Positions 15,920 to 23,994 of a stretch of DNA of 36,755 bases are shown one piece after another (positions within the stretch are counted from its first letter, which is position 1; the number at the start of each line of letters is the position of its first letter). The position numbers were made by a program, and so were the translations under genes. This DNA comes from Clostridiales bacterium (lineage in GTDB: Bacteria > Bacillota > Clostridia > Christensenellales > Aristaeellaceae), in the NCBI GenBank assembly GCA_004555535.1, contig SFHU01000013.1, positions 1-36,755 on the forward strand, given 5' to 3'. The notes beneath the pieces are model-generated. The model was not told the origin of the DNA. It was given only the letters and a program-made list of their open reading frames with translations, and made no database searches.

Positions 15920-17353
15920 TCACTCGCCCAGCGCCCTGCGCAGCAGCTCGTTGATCTTCTTGGGATCGGCCTTGCCCTTCAGCGCCTTCATCGCCTGGCC
16001 GACAAGGAAGCCGAAGACCTTCTGGTTGCCCGCCTTGTAGGCCGCGACGTCCTTTTCGCACCGCTTGAGCACGTCGGCGAGGATCGCCTCATAGGCCAAG
16101 TCGTCCGCGACGATCTCCAGCCCATGCGCTTTCACATAGCTATCCACATCCTCGCCGCCGTCAAAGGCATAGGCGAAGACCTCGCGGGCGCTCTGGCGGC
16201 TGAGCTTGCCCTCGGCAACGAGCGTGACGATGCGCGCAAGCGCCTGCGGAGAGAGTGTCAGGCTCTCGGCGAGCACCTGCTTCTCCTTCATCATCGCCAT
16301 CGTCTCGCCCATGATCCAGCTGCCGACCTCGCGCGGCCTGCCGCAGGCTGCGACCGCCTGCTCAAACAGATCGGCGACGGGCTTCTCCGCCGTGAGAATC
16401 GCCGCGTCATAGGCGCTCAGCGCGAATTCCTTCTGGTAGCGCGCCGCCTTGGCCTCGGCCAGCTCCGGCTGGCGGGCCTTCACCTCGTCGATCCACGCCT
16501 GCGAAATGGCGATCGGCGGCAGATCCGGCTCCGGGAAGTAGCGGTAATCCTGCGCGTTCTCCTTGGAGCGCATCGCGAACGACGCGCCCTTGTTGTCGTC
16601 CCAGCGGCGCGTCTGCTGAAGCACTCTGCCGCCGTCCTCGATGAGCTCCACCTGGCGGCGGAACTCGCCCTCGATAGCGCGGGCAATCGCCTTGAAGCTG
16701 TTGAGGTTCTTCATCTCGGTGCGCGTGCCGAAAGCGTCCTGCCCCACCGGGCGCACGGAGAGGTTCACGTCCGCGCGCAGGCTGCCCTCCTGCATCTTGC
16801 AGTCGGAGACGCCCAGGTACTGCAGCGTCTGGCGCAGCTTGGTCAGGTAGGCGATGACCTCCTCCGCCGAGCGCATGTCCGGCTCGGAGACGATCTCCAG
16901 CAGCGGCACGCCGCAGCGGTTGTAATCGACCATCGTCTGGTCGATCCAGGGGTCGTGCATCAGCTTGCCGGCGTCCTCCTCCATGTGGATCTCGTGGATG
17001 CCGACGGCCTTCTCGCCCGCCGCCGTTTTGATGTCGACATGGCCGTTGCGGCAGATCGGCAAATACAGCTGGCTGACCTGATAGGCCTTGGGCAGATCTG
17101 GATAGAAGTAGTTCTTGCGGTCAAACTTGTTGTACCGCGTGATCTCGCAGTTGGTCGCCAGGCCCGCCGCGATGGCGAACTCGACCACCTTGCGGTTGAC
17201 GACCGGCAGCGTGCCGGGCATACCCGTGCAGACGGGACAGGTGTGCGTGTTGGGCGCGCCGCCGAAGCGCGTCGTGCAGCCGCAGAAGATCTTGGTCCTT
17301 GTCGCCAGCTCGACGTGTACCTCGAGACCGATGACCATTTCGTATGTCGCCAT
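15920..17353 (-). CDS. gatB: Asp/Glu-tRNA(Asn/Gln) amidotransferase subunit B
   Basis: A 477-residue GatB of normal length. It binds the misacylated tRNA and activates the carboxyl group with ATP before amidation. Diagnostic stretches are GLEVHVEL at the N-terminus, the zinc-site region with CGCTTRFG and CPVCTGMPG, the kinase-like core (MEEDAGK, DYNRCGVPLLEIVSEPD) and the YqeY-like C-terminal tail that contacts tRNA (KVFGFLVGQAMKALKGKADP). Start from AAGGAGGG upstream, three bases after the gatA stop. Last gene of gatC-gatA-gatB. Confidence 0.97.
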   Translation of the reverse strand: MATYEMVIGLEVHVELATRTKIFCGCTTRFGGAPNTHTCPVCTGMPGTLPVVNRKVVEFAIAAGLATNCEITRYNKFDRKNYFYPDLPKAYQVSQLYLPICRNGHVDIKTAAGEKAVGIHEIHMEEDAGKLMHDPWIDQTMVDYNRCGVPLLEIVSEPDMRSAEEVIAYLTKLRQTLQYLGVSDCKMQEGSLRADVNLSVRPVGQDAFGTRTEMKNLNSFKAIARAIEGEFRRQVELIEDGGRVLQQTRRWDDNKGASFAMRSKENAQDYRYFPEPDLPPIAISQAWIDEVKARQPELAEAKAARYQKEFALSAYDAAILTAEKPVADLFEQAVAACGRPREVGSWIMGETMAMMKEKQVLAESLTLSPQALARIVTLVAEGKLSRQSAREVFAYAFDGGEDVDSYVKAHGLEIVADDLAYEAILADVLKRCEKDVAAYKAGNQKVFGFLVGQAMKALKGKADPKKINELLRRALGE

Positions 17354-17356
17354 CGC

Positions 17357-18823
17357 TCAGCCCTCCTTGCGCGCGTCCGGGCGCTGCCTGTGGAAATCGG
17401 TGTGCATCTGGTAGGCGTGCGCCGCCTTGAAGAGCTGGCTCTCGCCGAACGCCGGGCCGATCAGCTGCGCGCCGACGGGCAGGCCCGCCGCGTCAAACCC
17501 ACAGGGCACGACCATGCCCGGCAGGCCCGCCATGTTGACGGACACCGTGTAGATATCGCCCAGGTACATCTGAATCGGGTCGTCGCTGTGCGCGCCGAGG
17601 GCAAAGGCCGTCGTCGGCGCGGCGGGCGTGAGCAGCAGGTCGGCCTGCTCAAAGCAGGCGTCAAACGCGCGCTTGATGAGCGCCTTGACGCGCAGCGCCT
17701 TGTTGTAATAGGCGTCGTAATAGCCCGAGGAGAGCGCGAACGCGCCCAGCATAATGCGGCGCTTGACCTCCGCGCCGAAGCCCTCGCTGCGCGCGGTCGT
17801 GTACAGGTCGTGCAGATCCTCGAATTTCTCCGGCCGGAAGCCGTATTTGACGCCGTCATAGCGGGAGAGGTTGCTCGAGGCCTCCGCGCAGGCGAGCACA
17901 TAGTACGCCGGAATCGCGTACTCGAGCATCGGCATCTTGACCGGCACGAGCACGGCGCCCATCGCCTCCAGCGCCTTCGCCGCGTCCAGCACGCGCGCGC
18001 GCACATCCGCGTCAAGGCCCTCGCCGAAGTAATCCTCCGGGATGCCCACGCGCAGCCCGGTCAGATCGTCGCCCTGCGGCATGTCCGGCAGCGGCACGTC
18101 GACGGACGTGCTGTCCATCTCGTCCCGGCCCATGATGGTGCGGGTCACGGCCGCGGCGTCGAGCGCGTCGACGGTCAGCGGGCCAATCTGATCCAGCGAG
18201 GAGGCATAGGCCAGCAGGCCGTAGCGCGAGACCGCGCCATAGGTCGGCTTGATGCCGGTCACGCCGCAGAAGGACGCCGGCTGGCGGATGGAGCCGCCCG
18301 TGTCGCTGCCCAGCGCGTAGAAGACCTCGCGCGCCGCGACCGCCGCCGCCGAGCCGCCCGAGGAGCCGCCCGGCACGCGGGAGGGATCCCACGGGTTGCG
18401 CGTCACGCCGAACCAGGAGCTCTCTGTCGAGGAGCCCATCGCGAATTCATCCATGTTCGTCTTGCCCAGGCAGACCGCGCCGATGGCGTCGAGCTTTCTG
18501 ACGACCGTCGCGTCGAACACGGGCACGTAGTTTTCCAGCATCCGCGACGAGCAGGTCGTGCGCACGCCCTTGGTGGAGATCAGATCCTTGATCGCCATCG
18601 GCACGCCCGCCAGCGGATGCGTCATTTCGCCGCTGTCGATGCGCGCCTGCACCTCGCGCGCGCGCTTCAGCGCCTCCTTTTCCGTCACAGTCACAAACGC
18701 GTTGACCGTGCCCTCCTGCGCGCTCATGCGGTCAAGGCAGGCGCGCGCCGCTTCCTCGACGCCGATTTCGCGCCGCTTGATCGCCGCGCCCAGCTCGAGC
18801 GCCGTCATTTCGAACAGTTCCAT
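17357..18823 (-). CDS. gatA: Asp/Glu-tRNA(Asn/Gln) amidotransferase subunit A
   Basis: A 488-residue amidase-signature enzyme that releases ammonia from glutamine or asparagine for the GatB site. The catalytic Lys is in AIKDLISTKG, and the cis-Ser/Ser pair lies in the glycine-serine-rich block (GGSSGGSAAAVAA, then GSDTGGSIRQPA). Length is normal. The start MELFEM at 18823 follows GGAGGAGGAAA; a start 7 codons upstream (18844) would overlap the gatC stop and has a poorer site. Second gene of the operon, 17 bases after gatC. Confidence 0.97.
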   Translation of the reverse strand: MELFEMTALELGAAIKRREIGVEEAARACLDRMSAQEGTVNAFVTVTEKEALKRAREVQARIDSGEMTHPLAGVPMAIKDLISTKGVRTTCSSRMLENYVPVFDATVVRKLDAIGAVCLGKTNMDEFAMGSSTESSWFGVTRNPWDPSRVPGGSSGGSAAAVAAREVFYALGSDTGGSIRQPASFCGVTGIKPTYGAVSRYGLLAYASSLDQIGPLTVDALDAAAVTRTIMGRDEMDSTSVDVPLPDMPQGDDLTGLRVGIPEDYFGEGLDADVRARVLDAAKALEAMGAVLVPVKMPMLEYAIPAYYVLACAEASSNLSRYDGVKYGFRPEKFEDLHDLYTTARSEGFGAEVKRRIMLGAFALSSGYYDAYYNKALRVKALIKRAFDACFEQADLLLTPAAPTTAFALGAHSDDPIQMYLGDIYTVSVNMAGLPGMVVPCGFDAAGLPVGAQLIGPAFGESQLFKAAHAYQMHTDFHRQRPDARKEG

Positions 18824-18840
18824 GCGCTTTCCTCCTCCGC

Positions 18841-19128
18841 TCATTCGACCGTCTTGGGCACCAGGAAGCAGCCGTCCTTGGCCGCCGGGGCGTTGGCAAG
18901 CACAAGCTCGCGATCCATGCTGTCTCGCACCTCGTCCTCCCGAAACACGTTGGTCACAGGGAAGGCGTGGCTCATCGGCTCCACGCCCTCGGTGTCAAGC
19001 TCGGAGAGCTTGTCGACATAGCCGATCATCCTCGCCAGATCGGCAGCCGCCTGCGCGCGCTGCTCCCCGTCCAGCTTGAGATGGGCCAGCTCCGCCACAT
19101 AGGCGACCAGCTTATCGGTGATTTCCAT
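18841..19128 (-). CDS. gatC: Asp/Glu-tRNA(Asn/Gln) amidotransferase subunit C
   Basis: A 95-residue GatC, the small belt-like subunit that stabilises GatA on GatB. It has the usual pattern: ITDKLVAYVAELAHLKLD at the N-terminus, a middle helix (DLARMIGYVDKLSELDTEGVEPMSH) and the C-terminal V-RED-V and FLVPKTVE segments. AAGGGGGAC precedes the ATG. No clear promoter is seen in the 209-base gap to the upstream aspS2, so read-through from the Asn T-box transcript is possible. Confidence 0.95.
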   Translation of the reverse strand: MEITDKLVAYVAELAHLKLDGEQRAQAAADLARMIGYVDKLSELDTEGVEPMSHAFPVTNVFREDEVRDSMDRELVLANAPAAKDGCFLVPKTVE

Positions 19129-19244
19129 CTATTTGTCCCCCTTTTATGCAATTCTCCAATCCATTCGAGCCTTCCGTGAAATCCGCCGTCAGGTAACGCT
19201 TCGCTCCCTGACTGCTTTGACAAAATGGCTTCGCCAGAAAGGAA

Positions 19245-19338
19245 ACCGTTGGGCTGCCGCCCAAACCTGCCAAGGGACTTCGCCCCTTGACCCCATATTC
19301 GCTTCGCGCGTATGGCTCATTTTATCTGAGAACAGTAT
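19245..19338 (-). repeat. Intergenic hairpin repeat, copy B
   Basis: On the minus strand this reads ATACTGTTCTCAGAT..., then GCGCGAAGCGAA-TATGGGG, a CAAGGGG/CCCTTG hairpin and a TTGGGC/GCCCAA hairpin. It begins at the first base of the aspS2 stop codon. The remaining bases up to gatC hold a GTCAGG/CCTGAC hairpin and no ORF. Confidence 0.65.
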
Positions 19339-20648
19339 TATGGCTCGATGCGCTGCTGATCGCGCGGGAAGAGGCAGGCCTCGCGGACGTTGTTCTCCCC
19401 GACCAGCTTGCTCGTCAGACGCTCCAGGCCCAGGCCCAGACCGCCGTGCGGACAGGTGCCGTACTTGTGGATCATCAGGTAGCCAGCGAAGTCCTCCGGG
19501 TCCATGCCCTTGCGGATGAGCTTGTTCACCTGCTCGCCATAGTCGTGGATGCGCTGGCCGCCGGTCGTGACCTCCAGCCCGCGGAAGAGCAGGTCAAAGG
19601 AGAGCGTGTAGCGCGGGTCCTCCGGGTCGTCCGCCGCGTAGAACGGGCGCTTCTTGCTCGGGTAATGCGTGACGAACACGAATTCGCTGCCGTAGTCCTC
19701 CGCGAACAGGCGGGAGATCAGCTGCTCCTCCTCCGGCTCCAGGTCGAACGGGTCGCGGATCTTCCGTCCGTATTTCTCGCTGACCATGCGCTTCGCCTCG
19801 TCAAAGCGGACGGCGGGAATGCTGTCCACCTTGGGCAGCGTGACGCCCAGCATCCGCAGCTGCGGCGCGTAGTCCGCCTCAAGCACGGCCATGATGTTTT
19901 GCAGCACCTTCGTCTCCATCTGCATGATGTCCTCGAAGCTGTCGATGAAGCCCATCTCAAAGTCCATCGAGGTGTATTCGTTCAGGTGGCGCTGCGTGTT
20001 GTGCTTTTCCGCGCGGAAGACCGGGCCGATCTCGAACACGCGCTCGTACACCGGCACCATCGCCTGCTTGTAGAACTGCGGGCTCTGCGCCAGGTAGGCG
20101 CGCCGGCCGAAGTACTCCATGCGGAAGAGGTTTGCGCCGCCCTCGGCGTTCTGCGCGACGATCTTCGGGGAATGGATCTCCGTGAAGCCCTCGCGCTGCA
20201 GCGCCTCGCGGAAGCCGCGCACGACGCCCTCCTGAATCTTGAAGACCGCGCGCTTGCGCAGGTTGCGCAGCGTCACAAACCGCAGCGCAAGGTCTGTGTC
20301 CATCGAGAGATTCATCTTGTATTTGCCAATCGGCACGGGCATCGGCTCCGCCGCGCGGGCGAGCACGGTCAGGCTCGTCACATGCAGCTCCGCGCCGCCC
20401 GGCGCGCGCACGTCGCGGGCCACCTCGCCCTCCGCCGCCACGGCGTCGCCCTCGCGTACGGCAAAGCCGTCGCCCGAAAGCACGCACTGCAGCGCGCCCT
20501 GCGGCATCCTCAGCAGCATGAACCGCACGTCGCCCAGGTCGCGCAGCGTGTGCACGATACCGTGCACGCTCGCCTTCTGTCCCTCTTCCATCGCCAGCAC
20601 GGCGTCAAGCCCCGTCTGCGCCTGTGTCTTTCCGCTCATCGTCTTCAT
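19338..20648 (-). CDS. aspS: Non-discriminating aspartyl-tRNA(Asp/Asn) synthetase, archaeal type
   Basis: A 436-residue class II synthetase of the archaeal/eukaryal AspRS type, much shorter than the roughly 590-residue bacterial AspRS because it lacks the GAD insertion. It has an N-terminal OB-fold anticodon domain (about 25-110), motif 2 (GPVFRAEKHNTQRHLNEYTSMD) and motif 3 (GGLGLGLERL). In the anticodon domain His33 (GIVHTLRDLG) and Pro83 (RAPGGAEL) match the His/Pro pair known for non-discriminating AspRS; discriminating enzymes have Trp and Lys there. It should charge tRNA-Asp and tRNA-Asn with aspartate, the latter then amidated by GatCAB downstream. AAAGGAAG lies 9 bases before the ATG. 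An Asn-specific T-box precedes it. Confidence 0.9.
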   Translation of the reverse strand: MKTMSGKTQAQTGLDAVLAMEEGQKASVHGIVHTLRDLGDVRFMLLRMPQGALQCVLSGDGFAVREGDAVAAEGEVARDVRAPGGAELHVTSLTVLARAAEPMPVPIGKYKMNLSMDTDLALRFVTLRNLRKRAVFKIQEGVVRGFREALQREGFTEIHSPKIVAQNAEGGANLFRMEYFGRRAYLAQSPQFYKQAMVPVYERVFEIGPVFRAEKHNTQRHLNEYTSMDFEMGFIDSFEDIMQMETKVLQNIMAVLEADYAPQLRMLGVTLPKVDSIPAVRFDEAKRMVSEKYGRKIRDPFDLEPEEEQLISRLFAEDYGSEFVFVTHYPSKKRPFYAADDPEDPRYTLSFDLLFRGLEVTTGGQRIHDYGEQVNKLIRKGMDPEDFAGYLMIHKYGTCPHGGLGLGLERLTSKLVGENNVREACLFPRDQQRIEP

Positions 20649-20704
20649 CGTCGTCTGCTTCCTTTCTTTGTTTCATCCGCCCGCGCGGCTGCGCCTTGAA
20701 ACAG

Positions 20705-20972
20705 AAAAACCGTCCCAAGCCAAAAGCTCGGGACGGGAATGCACAAGATACCCCCGCGGTACCACCCAAGTTGCCGCCTGCGGCCATCACCCGGCAAGCC
20801 ACTCTGATCCTTAACGCGGATGGACGGGTATGCCTGCACAGCGTGTTCGGCATACCGGCTCCGGAGTGTTCTTTCCTCCCGCGGGGTTTCTGCGCGCAGC
20901 TCTCAGTCCATGGCCACGCCTCCCTGATCGAAAACGCGGGGTACTCGTCTCCTTCACAGCCGTTTTCTATGG
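20705..20972 (-). promoter_or_regulatory. T-box leader, tRNA-Asn specificity
   Basis: On the minus strand, a stem I region leads to GAAAG-AAC-ACTCCGGAG, with the specifier AAC (Asn) at 20870-20868. The T-box GGGTGGTACCGCGGGG is at 20767-20752. The terminator is CCGTCCCGAGC with GCTTGGGACGG (20736-20726 with 20720-20710, one G-T pair) and TTTTT. The UGGU bulge pairs with A73, or with the G73 expected in tRNA-Asn by a G-U wobble. The leader controls aspS2 and possibly gatCAB. Confidence 0.9.
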
Positions 20973-20977
20973 TGTGC

Positions 20978-21006
20978 ATTATAGCCGAATCGCATGCAGC
21001 TGTCAA
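20978..21006 (-). promoter_or_regulatory. Consensus promoter of the Asn T-box/aspS operon
   Basis: Minus-strand TTGACA, 17-base spacer, TATAAT, both hexamers perfect. It lies just upstream of the T-box leader. Confidence 0.9.
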
Positions 21007-21095
21007 GCAAAAAATTCCATTTTCTTTTTATATTTCAATTAAACTAGACGATTTATGAAATAAGCCGTCATTTTTCCATCATTTTATACATGCAA

Positions 21096-21124
21096 TTGAC
21101 AGAACCCGGTAAAACGGGTATACT
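21096..21124 (+). promoter_or_regulatory. Promoter of the YbjN-domain gene
   Basis: TTGACA, 17-base spacer, TATACT. The spacer contains CCCG-GTAAAA-CGGG, a small dyad that could be an operator or chance. Confidence 0.8.
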
Positions 21125-21162
21125 GATTCCATGCTGCGGCAGGCGGCAAGGAGGTTAACACG

Positions 21163-21633
21163 ATGGCTTATTCGCAGGAACTCGTCTCCCGGCTGCGCGA
21201 CATTCTCGACGGTGCAGGCTATCATACCACATTTGAGGCACAGGGGGATACGGGCATCTTCTCCATGCGCATGAAGCTGCGCTGCCGTCTGCAGAGCGTG
21301 TCCATGCTCATCATCGTGCGCGAGGACAACTTCTCCACGTTGACGACGCTGCCGCTGACGGCGGACGAGAACTGCCGTCTGGCCGTCTCGGAATACCTGA
21401 CCCGCGCCAACTACAACATGCGAAGCGGCAATTTCGAAATGAGCATGGAGGACGGCACCATCCGCTTCAAGACCTATCACCATGTCGGCGAGGTGCCGCT
21501 TGACGAAAAGGCGACCCGGCTGGCTGTGCTGATTCCCTTCCTGATGATCGACCGCTATGGCGACGGGCTGATCGACGTGCTCTTCGGGCTCAAATCCCCG
21601 CGCGAGGCGTTTGAGGCCGTCGGTCAGCGCTGA
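21163..21633 (+). CDS. YbjN-domain protein
   Basis: A 156-residue protein without signal peptide or membrane segment. The pattern fits the YbjN family (type III secretion chaperone-like fold): a hydrophobic central strand pair (VSMLIIVREDN), an Asn-rich LTRANYNMRSGNFEMS helix/strand, and DGTIRFKTYHHVGEVPL. The family's role is unclear, sometimes linked to motility or stress. AAGGAGG sits 7-9 bases before the ATG. Monocistronic, with promoter and terminator both visible. Confidence 0.75.
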   Translation: MAYSQELVSRLRDILDGAGYHTTFEAQGDTGIFSMRMKLRCRLQSVSMLIIVREDNFSTLTTLPLTADENCRLAVSEYLTRANYNMRSGNFEMSMEDGTIRFKTYHHVGEVPLDEKATRLAVLIPFLMIDRYGDGLIDVLFGLKSPREAFEAVGQR

Positions 21634-21672
21634 CCGACAGCCCGGCACGCCGCAATCCTTCCAGAATATCAA

Positions 21673-21730
21673 CGGGCTGACGAACCGGCTCCCTCCCGCT
21701 TGGGGAAAGGGCCGCTCGTCAGCCCGTTTT
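21673..21730 (+). terminator. Terminator of the YbjN-domain gene
   Basis: An 11-bp perfect stem (CGGGCTGACGA with TCGTCAGCCCG) with a long internal segment, followed by TTTT. It lies 40 bases after the stop. Confidence 0.75.
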
Positions 21731-21802
21731 GCATGATTTGGTTTTGCATTCAAATGCGGTTTTCCGAAATCAAACCCGTCTCAATCGTAGGCCGCCATGC
21801 GG

Positions 21803-21930
21803 CCTGCTCTGGGACTACGTTTTTTGATCAGGCTTTGGGCTACGTTGGGCTGCCGCCCAAACCCGCTTGGGGATTTCATCCCCAAACCCCATGTTCGCTT
21901 CGCGGCTATGAAAGCATCTTTGAATCAGGA
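21803..21930 (-). repeat. Intergenic hairpin repeat, copy C
   Basis: This directly abuts the stop codon of the MalY-like gene. On the minus strand it runs ATCCTGATTCAAAGAT (diverged first block), GCGAAGCGAA-CATGGGG, a GGGGAT/ATCCCC hairpin, a TTGGGC/GCCCAA hairpin, then CGTAGTCCCAGAGCAGG, which it shares with copy A. Confidence 0.65.
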
Positions 21931-23130
21931 TCAGACATCCTTCCTCGCCTCTCCCAGCCCCTCGACCGCGTCCGCCAGCTGCGTGAGCGCCTGCTCAAGC
22001 GTCTGCCTCGGGCAGGCGAGCACGACGCGCTCATACTGCTCAGCCCCGCCGCCGAAGATTGCGCCCGCATCGAGCCAGAGCCTGGCGGGGCTCACGACCA
22101 GCTCCTCCAGCGCCCGCCGGTCAAGCCCCAAGCCCGAGCAGTCGAGCCAGGCGAAGTACGTCCCCTCCGGCTCGATGAGGCGAATCTGCGGAATCCGCTC
22201 CTTCAGGAAGGCGCGCAGAAAGTCGAGGTTGCTGCGCAGAGCCGCCCGGCAGGCGTCAAGCCACGGTGCGCCCGTCTCGTAGGCCGCCTGACAGGCGACC
22301 AGACCCAGCGCGTTGAGCTGGGAATAGCCCGTCCTGTCGATCTCCCGGCAGAAGGCCGCGCGCGCTCTCTCGCCGGGGATGAAGATGTTCGATACCTGCA
22401 GGCCCGCGAGGTTGAAGGTCTTGCTCGGCGCCGTGCAGACGATCGCGCTGTCCGCCAGCTCCGGGTTGACCTCCAGGAAGACGCGGTGCGGATGCTCCTC
22501 AAAGGCGAAGTCGCAGTGGATCTCGTCGGAGACGACAAACACACCGTGCCGCCTGCAGATCTCGCCGATGCGCCGCAGCTCATCCTCCCGCCAGACCCGG
22601 CCGACCGGGTTGTGCGGGCTGCACAGCAGGAAGAGCTTCACGCCTTCCCGCCCGATCTTCTCCTCAAAGTCCGCAAAGTCGATCTCATAGTGCCCATTCT
22701 CCTCGCGCAGAACGCTCTGCACGAGCCTGCGCCCGTTGTCGCGCACGACGCTGAAGAAGGGATAGTAGACCGGCGGCGTCACGAGGACGGCGTCGCCCGG
22801 CTCCGTCAGCGCGCGCACGGCCATCGCCAGCGCATAGACCACGCCCGGCGTCCTGACCAGCCACTGCGGCTGCGGCTGCCAGCCAAAGCGATCCCGGAAC
22901 CAGCCGCTGACCGCGCGCACATAGTCCTCCTTCACGTCGCTGTAGCCGAAGATGCCGTGGTCCACGCGGCGGCGCAGCGCCTCCAGCACGGTGGGCGGGG
23001 CCTTGAAATCCATATCGGCGACCCAGAGCGGGAGGACGTCCGCGGGACGCCCGCGCTCCTGCGCAAAGTCGAACTTGAGGCTGCCGGTGCCCCGGCGGTC
23101 GATCACGGTATCAAAGTCAAACTGGCTCAT
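21931..23130 (-). CDS. MalY/PatB-family PLP-dependent aminotransferase / C-S lyase
   Basis: A 399-residue fold-type I PLP enzyme. The N-terminus, FDTVIDRRGTGSLKFD and LPLWVADMDFKAPP, is the hallmark of the MalY/PatB group (cystathionine beta-lyase-like), and the rest follows: GYSDVKEDYVRAV, SPHNPVGRVW, SDEIHCDF and the PLP-lysine block APSKTFNLAGLQ. Members cleave cystathionine, cysteine or conjugates to thiol, pyruvate and ammonia, or act as aminotransferases. The exact substrate cannot be read. The start at 23130 follows GGAGGAAAC; a longer in-frame ATG at 23178 lacks a site. Monocistronic. Confidence 0.92.
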   Translation of the reverse strand: MSQFDFDTVIDRRGTGSLKFDFAQERGRPADVLPLWVADMDFKAPPTVLEALRRRVDHGIFGYSDVKEDYVRAVSGWFRDRFGWQPQPQWLVRTPGVVYALAMAVRALTEPGDAVLVTPPVYYPFFSVVRDNGRRLVQSVLREENGHYEIDFADFEEKIGREGVKLFLLCSPHNPVGRVWREDELRRIGEICRRHGVFVVSDEIHCDFAFEEHPHRVFLEVNPELADSAIVCTAPSKTFNLAGLQVSNIFIPGERARAAFCREIDRTGYSQLNALGLVACQAAYETGAPWLDACRAALRSNLDFLRAFLKERIPQIRLIEPEGTYFAWLDCSGLGLDRRALEELVVSPARLWLDAGAIFGGGAEQYERVVLACPRQTLEQALTQLADAVEGLGEARKDV

Positions 23131-23207
23131 CTGTGTTTCCTCCGCGCGCTGTGTGTTCAAGGGGCTGGCTTCCGGCAAAAAGCGCCGCCTGCGGGCCCTT
23201 TTGGCTC

Positions 23208-23237
23208 ATTATAGTCCGCGCGGCGCGCGCGTGTCAA
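23208..23237 (-). promoter_or_regulatory. Promoter of the MalY-like gene
   Basis: Minus-strand TTGACA and TATAAT separated by 18 bases of alternating GC-rich sequence, 78 bases upstream of the start. Confidence 0.8.
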
Positions 23238-23256
23238 TCCATGATCCATCCGGCGC

Positions 23257-23991
23257 TCAGGCGCGCACGTCACGCCGACGAAGCATCGCGCCGGCGAGCA
23301 GACCAAAGAGCAGCGTGAAGCCCGCGCAGGCGAGCAGATACCCGCAAAGGCCGCCCGCAAGCACATTTTCGCTCTTATTGGCATTCATGCCCAGCAGCAT
23401 CAGCGCATACGGCCAGATCAGCCCCATGTCCCGGCTGCACAGGAGCATGCCCGCCACGCCGCCGACCAGCGCGAGGAGCACCGGCGCGGCAAACGAGCGG
23501 ATGACCATCGAGAGCAGCAGCTGCAGCGCGATGACCGGCAGCGCGCCGCACGCGCCGCGCAGAAACCACAAAAGAATCTCCGCCGGCGGAAAGCCCGGCA
23601 GGCGGGCGAAGGCCTTGCCGCAAAGCACATAGAGCGCAAAGACCCACAGCTGCGTCAGCAGCGCCAGGATCAAAGCAGCCAGCCCCTTCGCCGCAAAGAC
23701 CGAAAAGCGCGGCACCGGCGCAGTCATCAGGAGATTCCAGTTGCCGCCCCTGTGCTCCAGCCGCCACAGATAGCCCGCGTAGACGCCGACCATCGGCGCA
23801 AAAAAGAACATCGCGTAAAACAGCGTGTGCTGCATAAAGAGGCTGTACCAGCTCTCGCTGAGGACGTCCTGATTCTGCAGGTAGTTGAACGTTCCATAGA
23901 TCGCCGAAATCAGGGGCACGGCGAGGAAGACCAGCCAGACGACGGAGCCGCGCAGCTTGCGCATCTCCGCCCGAAAGCAGCGAAGCACCAT
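23257..23991 (-). CDS. ABC-2-type permease, lantibiotic-immunity-like (second)
   Basis: A 244-residue membrane protein with about six membrane segments, e.g. VVWLVFLAVPLISAIYG near the N-terminus and LLFGLLAGAML at the end. The N-terminal CFRAEMRKLRGS-VVW lead and the sequence style fit the MutG/EpiG/EpiE class of bacitracin/lantibiotic immunity permeases, but I rely on size and context rather than a diagnostic motif. AAGGAGG precedes the ATG. It follows the first permease by 3 bases. With the upstream ATPase and permease it would form an FEG-type exporter that removes peptides from the membrane. Confidence 0.75.
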   Translation of the reverse strand: MVLRCFRAEMRKLRGSVVWLVFLAVPLISAIYGTFNYLQNQDVLSESWYSLFMQHTLFYAMFFFAPMVGVYAGYLWRLEHRGGNWNLLMTAPVPRFSVFAAKGLAALILALLTQLWVFALYVLCGKAFARLPGFPPAEILLWFLRGACGALPVIALQLLLSMVIRSFAAPVLLALVGGVAGMLLCSRDMGLIWPYALMLLGMNANKSENVLAGGLCGYLLACAGFTLLFGLLAGAMLRRRDVRA

Positions 23992-23994
23992 GCC

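Noticed and set aside
15623..19021. 1132-codon open frame on the plus strand opposite gatA and gatB
   Set aside because: It has no ribosome binding site, its composition is the Arg/Leu/His-rich type of antisense frames in GC-rich DNA, and it covers well-supported genes.
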